Assembly: GCF_011806425.1 (NCBI RefSeq)
Contig: NZ_JAATOV010000001.1
Coordinates: forward strand, 744,001 to 808,000
DNA: 64,000 bases
Origin: Thalassospira lucentensis
GTDB taxonomy: Bacteria > Pseudomonadota > Alphaproteobacteria > Rhodospirillales > Thalassospiraceae
Direction of reading: 5' to 3'
The position numbers were made by a program, and so were the translations under genes. Position 1 is the first letter of the stretch. Each line of letters begins with the position of its first letter. A model generated the notes under the pieces. That model searched no databases. It was given only the letters and a program-made list of their open reading frames with translations, and was not told the origin of the DNA. Below are positions 62,277 through 64,000 of the stretch, piece after piece.

Positions 62277-62617
62277 TCGCGGTGATTTTCGAAGTCACCC
62301 CGCACACCGACCATTACGATGAATATCTTGCCATTGCCGGTGACCTTGGACCGATCCTTGACGGCATGGACGGATTTATTTCCATCGAACGGTTCAGTTC
62401 ACTGACCACCCCGGGCAAAGTTTTATCGCTGTCATTTTGGCGTGATGAAGATGCGGTCAAGGCATGGCGCAATATCGCCGAACACCGCGCCGCCCAGATT
62501 GAAGGCCGCAACCGTATCTTTGCCGATTATCGCCTGCGGGTCGCGGGTGTCATCCGTGATTACGGCCTGACCCCACGCGATCAGGCACCGGCGGATTCAT
62601 CCGCCCATCACGCATAA
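62273..62617 (+). CDS. Antibiotic biosynthesis monooxygenase (ABM) domain protein
   Basis: A 114-residue ferredoxin-like ABM-fold protein. The pattern [40 protein letters not shown]... [48 protein letters not shown] is characteristic, including the conserved W and the H in EHRAAQ. Members include quinone monooxygenases and heme-degrading enzymes, as well as many with no known substrate. It is translationally coupled to the NIPSNAP gene and probably co-repressed by the ArsR-type regulator. It is convergent with the EamA transporter gene. Confidence 0.85.
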   Translation: MIAVIFEVTPHTDHYDEYLAIAGDLGPILDGMDGFISIERFSSLTTPGKVLSLSFWRDEDAVKAWRNIAEHRAAQIEGRNRIFADYRLRVAGVIRDYGLTPRDQAPADSSAHHA

Positions 62618-62680
62618 GTCGGCAAAGCTAAGGGGAAATTGGGAAACACGAAAAGGCCGCGTCTAAAAAAGCAATCGTGT

Positions 62681-63694
62681 TTAGGCCTCATTGGTGACGG
62701 GTTTCGGGGATGGTCCGCCATCCTCGAAATCCTCTGCGCTGTTTGCGGCCTCCGACGCCTCGGCACGGCCCTCTTTGGCGCCAAACAAATCTGCATCTGC
62801 TTCTGCGTCCTGATCGGCGGGCTTCACCCCACCTTTGTAATCAAGCAACATCACCGCCAGCACGACAATCCCCGCCCCGACAAAAATGATCGGCACCGGC
62901 AACATGTCAAAGAAGATCAAATCCATCGCCACCGAAAACGGCAAGGCGGTATAGGCCGCGGGCGACACAACACTGGCGTCTGCCACGCGTACCGCGCGCA
63001 ACACCATGTAATTGGTCAGCATCGCAAAGAATCCCGCACCCGACGAATACAGCCAGTCAGCCAAGGATGCCGGATGCCAGGTAATAATCGCAATCGGCAC
63101 CCAGAACATCACCGCAATGATTTGCGGCCAAAACAGCATTGAAAAGTTAGTTTCCGTGCGGGTCAGCACCTTGGCAAACAGGGTTTGCGCCGAAAAACAA
63201 AACGCCCCGATCAACGCCGCGCCAACACCAAGCGGCACGCCAAAGCCATTCATACGCGGCGCGCACATCACCCACACCCCGACCAACCCCAAAAGGGTGG
63301 CAATCAGTTTGCGCGCTGTAAGCTTCTCGCCCAAAATCACCACCGCCATCATGACGGTCAAAAGCGCTTCGATGAACAAATAAGCATTCACTTCGGCGAT
63401 GCTCATTTGGCGCAAGGCAAAGAAAACAAAGAACAAAGAGCCGTACCAAAGCACCCCGCGCGCAAAATGCGCAAAGGGACGACGCGTGCGTATTTCGCGG
63501 GTTCCGATGAACATGACAATGATCACGAAAACCGTGACCGTCGTTATCGCACGCATGGCCAAAATCTGTGCGGTGGGCACGTCATGGGACACAAGCTTGG
63601 CACAGACATCGACAAAAACGCCCGATGCCATGGCAGCCGTCATCCACAAAACGCCACGGAAATTTCCGCTCAGGCGCAAAAGCGTCGCGGTCAT
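62681..63694 (-). CDS. EamA/DMT-superfamily transporter
   Basis: A 337-residue membrane protein with ten hydrophobic segments in two EamA repeats (repeat 1 GVLWMTAAMASGVFVDVCAKLVSHDVPTAQILAMRAI; repeat 2 GVGAALIGAFCFSAQTLFAKVLTRTETNFSMLFWPQI), the S-adenosylmethionine/metabolite exporter type. A long acidic cytoplasmic tail of about 45 residues (DQDAEADADLFGAKEGRAEASEAANSAEDFEDGG) is unusual for the family. ATG 63694 is preferred because GGAATA lies at the right distance; ATG one codon upstream is possible. The open frame extends to 63928 but is not hydrophobic. The substrate is unknown. It is divergent from a LysR gene. Confidence 0.83.
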   Translation of the reverse strand: MTATLLRLSGNFRGVLWMTAAMASGVFVDVCAKLVSHDVPTAQILAMRAITTVTVFVIIVMFIGTREIRTRRPFAHFARGVLWYGSLFFVFFALRQMSIAEVNAYLFIEALLTVMMAVVILGEKLTARKLIATLLGLVGVWVMCAPRMNGFGVPLGVGAALIGAFCFSAQTLFAKVLTRTETNFSMLFWPQIIAVMFWVPIAIITWHPASLADWLYSSGAGFFAMLTNYMVLRAVRVADASVVSPAAYTALPFSVAMDLIFFDMLPVPIIFVGAGIVVLAVMLLDYKGGVKPADQDAEADADLFGAKEGRAEASEAANSAEDFEDGGPSPKPVTNEA

Positions 63695-63946
63695 CATTAT
63701 TCCAGTATCAAAGGTTGGTTGGGCTGACGGGGTTTCCGGCAGTCTGAGTTGACTGCTGCGGGTGGCGCAAGGAGACATCTTTTTACAAGCACGGCCGGAA
63801 ACCCGTATGGCGATTATCCTGCCCTTAAACTTTGAAAAATACGAATGAAGAGTTCTCAGCCATTCATGAGATTTTTTTGCCCCATTCCATACGCGATCCT
63901 GATAGAGATGACAGACCATCAAAACCAAGACTAACGGATAGAACTT

Positions 63947-64000
63947 ATGCGCCGCAAACTGCCCCCTTTACGCGCGCTTGTCGCTTTTGAAGCCACCGCC
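63947..64000 (+). CDS. LysR-family regulator, 5' end only (GcvA-like)
   Basis: The first 18 codons of a gene that leaves the window: MRRKLPPLRALVAFEATA. This is the typical beginning of GcvA-type LysR regulators (R-L-P-P-L-x-A-L-x-A-F-E-A-A/T). It is divergent from the EamA transporter gene with about 250 bp between, suggesting regulator and target. Confidence 0.65.
   Translation, partial: MRRKLPPLRALVAFEATA

Overview
The window is one contiguous piece of an alphaproteobacterial chromosome, most probably a marine Rhodospirillales relative of the genus Thalassospira. This rests on inference from gene order and protein flavour: trpB-trpA-accD-folC, hemW-rdgB / rph / hrcA-grpE, dnaK-dnaJ, and kdsD-lptC-lptA-lptB-rpoN-hpf-ptsN are all arranged as in that class. 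No rRNA, CRISPR array, transposase, integrase or phage gene is visible. Two tRNAs are present, Arg(CCG) and Leu(CAG), both on the minus strand.

Region by region. 1-3.6 kb: a response regulator followed by three genes of an exopolysaccharide module (sugar-1-phosphate transferase, outer-membrane beta-barrel, Wza-like export protein). 3.8-9.3 kb: a ThDP-dependent acetolactate-synthase-like enzyme, mtnN, and a small catabolic unit (MatC-like transporter, TIM-barrel amidohydrolase, HutC-type GntR regulator with a palindromic operator). 9.4-12.2 kb: an accessory patch with a decayed partial duplicate of mtnN, three AT-richer genes (a predicted permuted papain-like protein, an unknown protein and a TIGR04255-family protein) and tRNA-Arg. 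12.3-16.4 kb: a HAMP-cyclase lacking two canonical active-site residues, a lipoprotein hydrolase and an orphan ABC ATPase. 16.5-25.3 kb: zf-CHCC protein, trpB, trpA, accD, folC, a membrane protein and polA. 25.3-32.3 kb: dapB, an aldo-keto reductase with a divergent LysR regulator, dnaJ, dnaK and a DUF2244 protein. 32.4-39.1 kb: nth and an envelope block resembling the E. coli yraL-yraM-yraN-yraP neighbourhood (rsmI, LpoA/LppC-like lipoprotein, yraN, BON-domain lipoprotein), interrupted by a DUF2000/AraC pair. 39.1-44.9 kb: a long non-coding gap, a PfkB-family kinase, typA and an AmpG-like permease. 45.0-52.2 kb: ptsN, hpf, rpoN, lptB, lptA, lptC, kdsD and an RNase D-like exonuclease. 52.4-53.7 kb: a low-GC orphan membrane gene, a 10-codon ORF with a near-perfect Shine-Dalgarno sequence, and tRNA-Leu. 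53.9-58.9 kb: hemW, rdgB, a large palindromic element, rph, hrcA and grpE. 58.9-64 kb: a sirtuin, an ArsR regulator, an AztD-type zinc chaperone gene behind a perfect 26-bp palindrome, a NIPSNAP/monooxygenase pair that shares an operator with the ArsR gene, an EamA transporter and the start of a LysR gene.

Most of the window is housekeeping. The best candidate for something undescribed is the three-gene block at 9970-11980: tightly packed, partly overlapping, compositionally different, made of a sporadically distributed family plus a predicted papain-fold effector-like protein, and lying between a gene remnant and a tRNA. A second accessory spot is 52.4-53.5 kb. The clearest regulatory discovery is the repeated TTCGAT-N4-ATCGAA operator linking the ArsR gene to the NIPSNAP/monooxygenase pair. 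All positions and motifs were read directly from the sequence. Family names come from remembered motif patterns, not from database searches.
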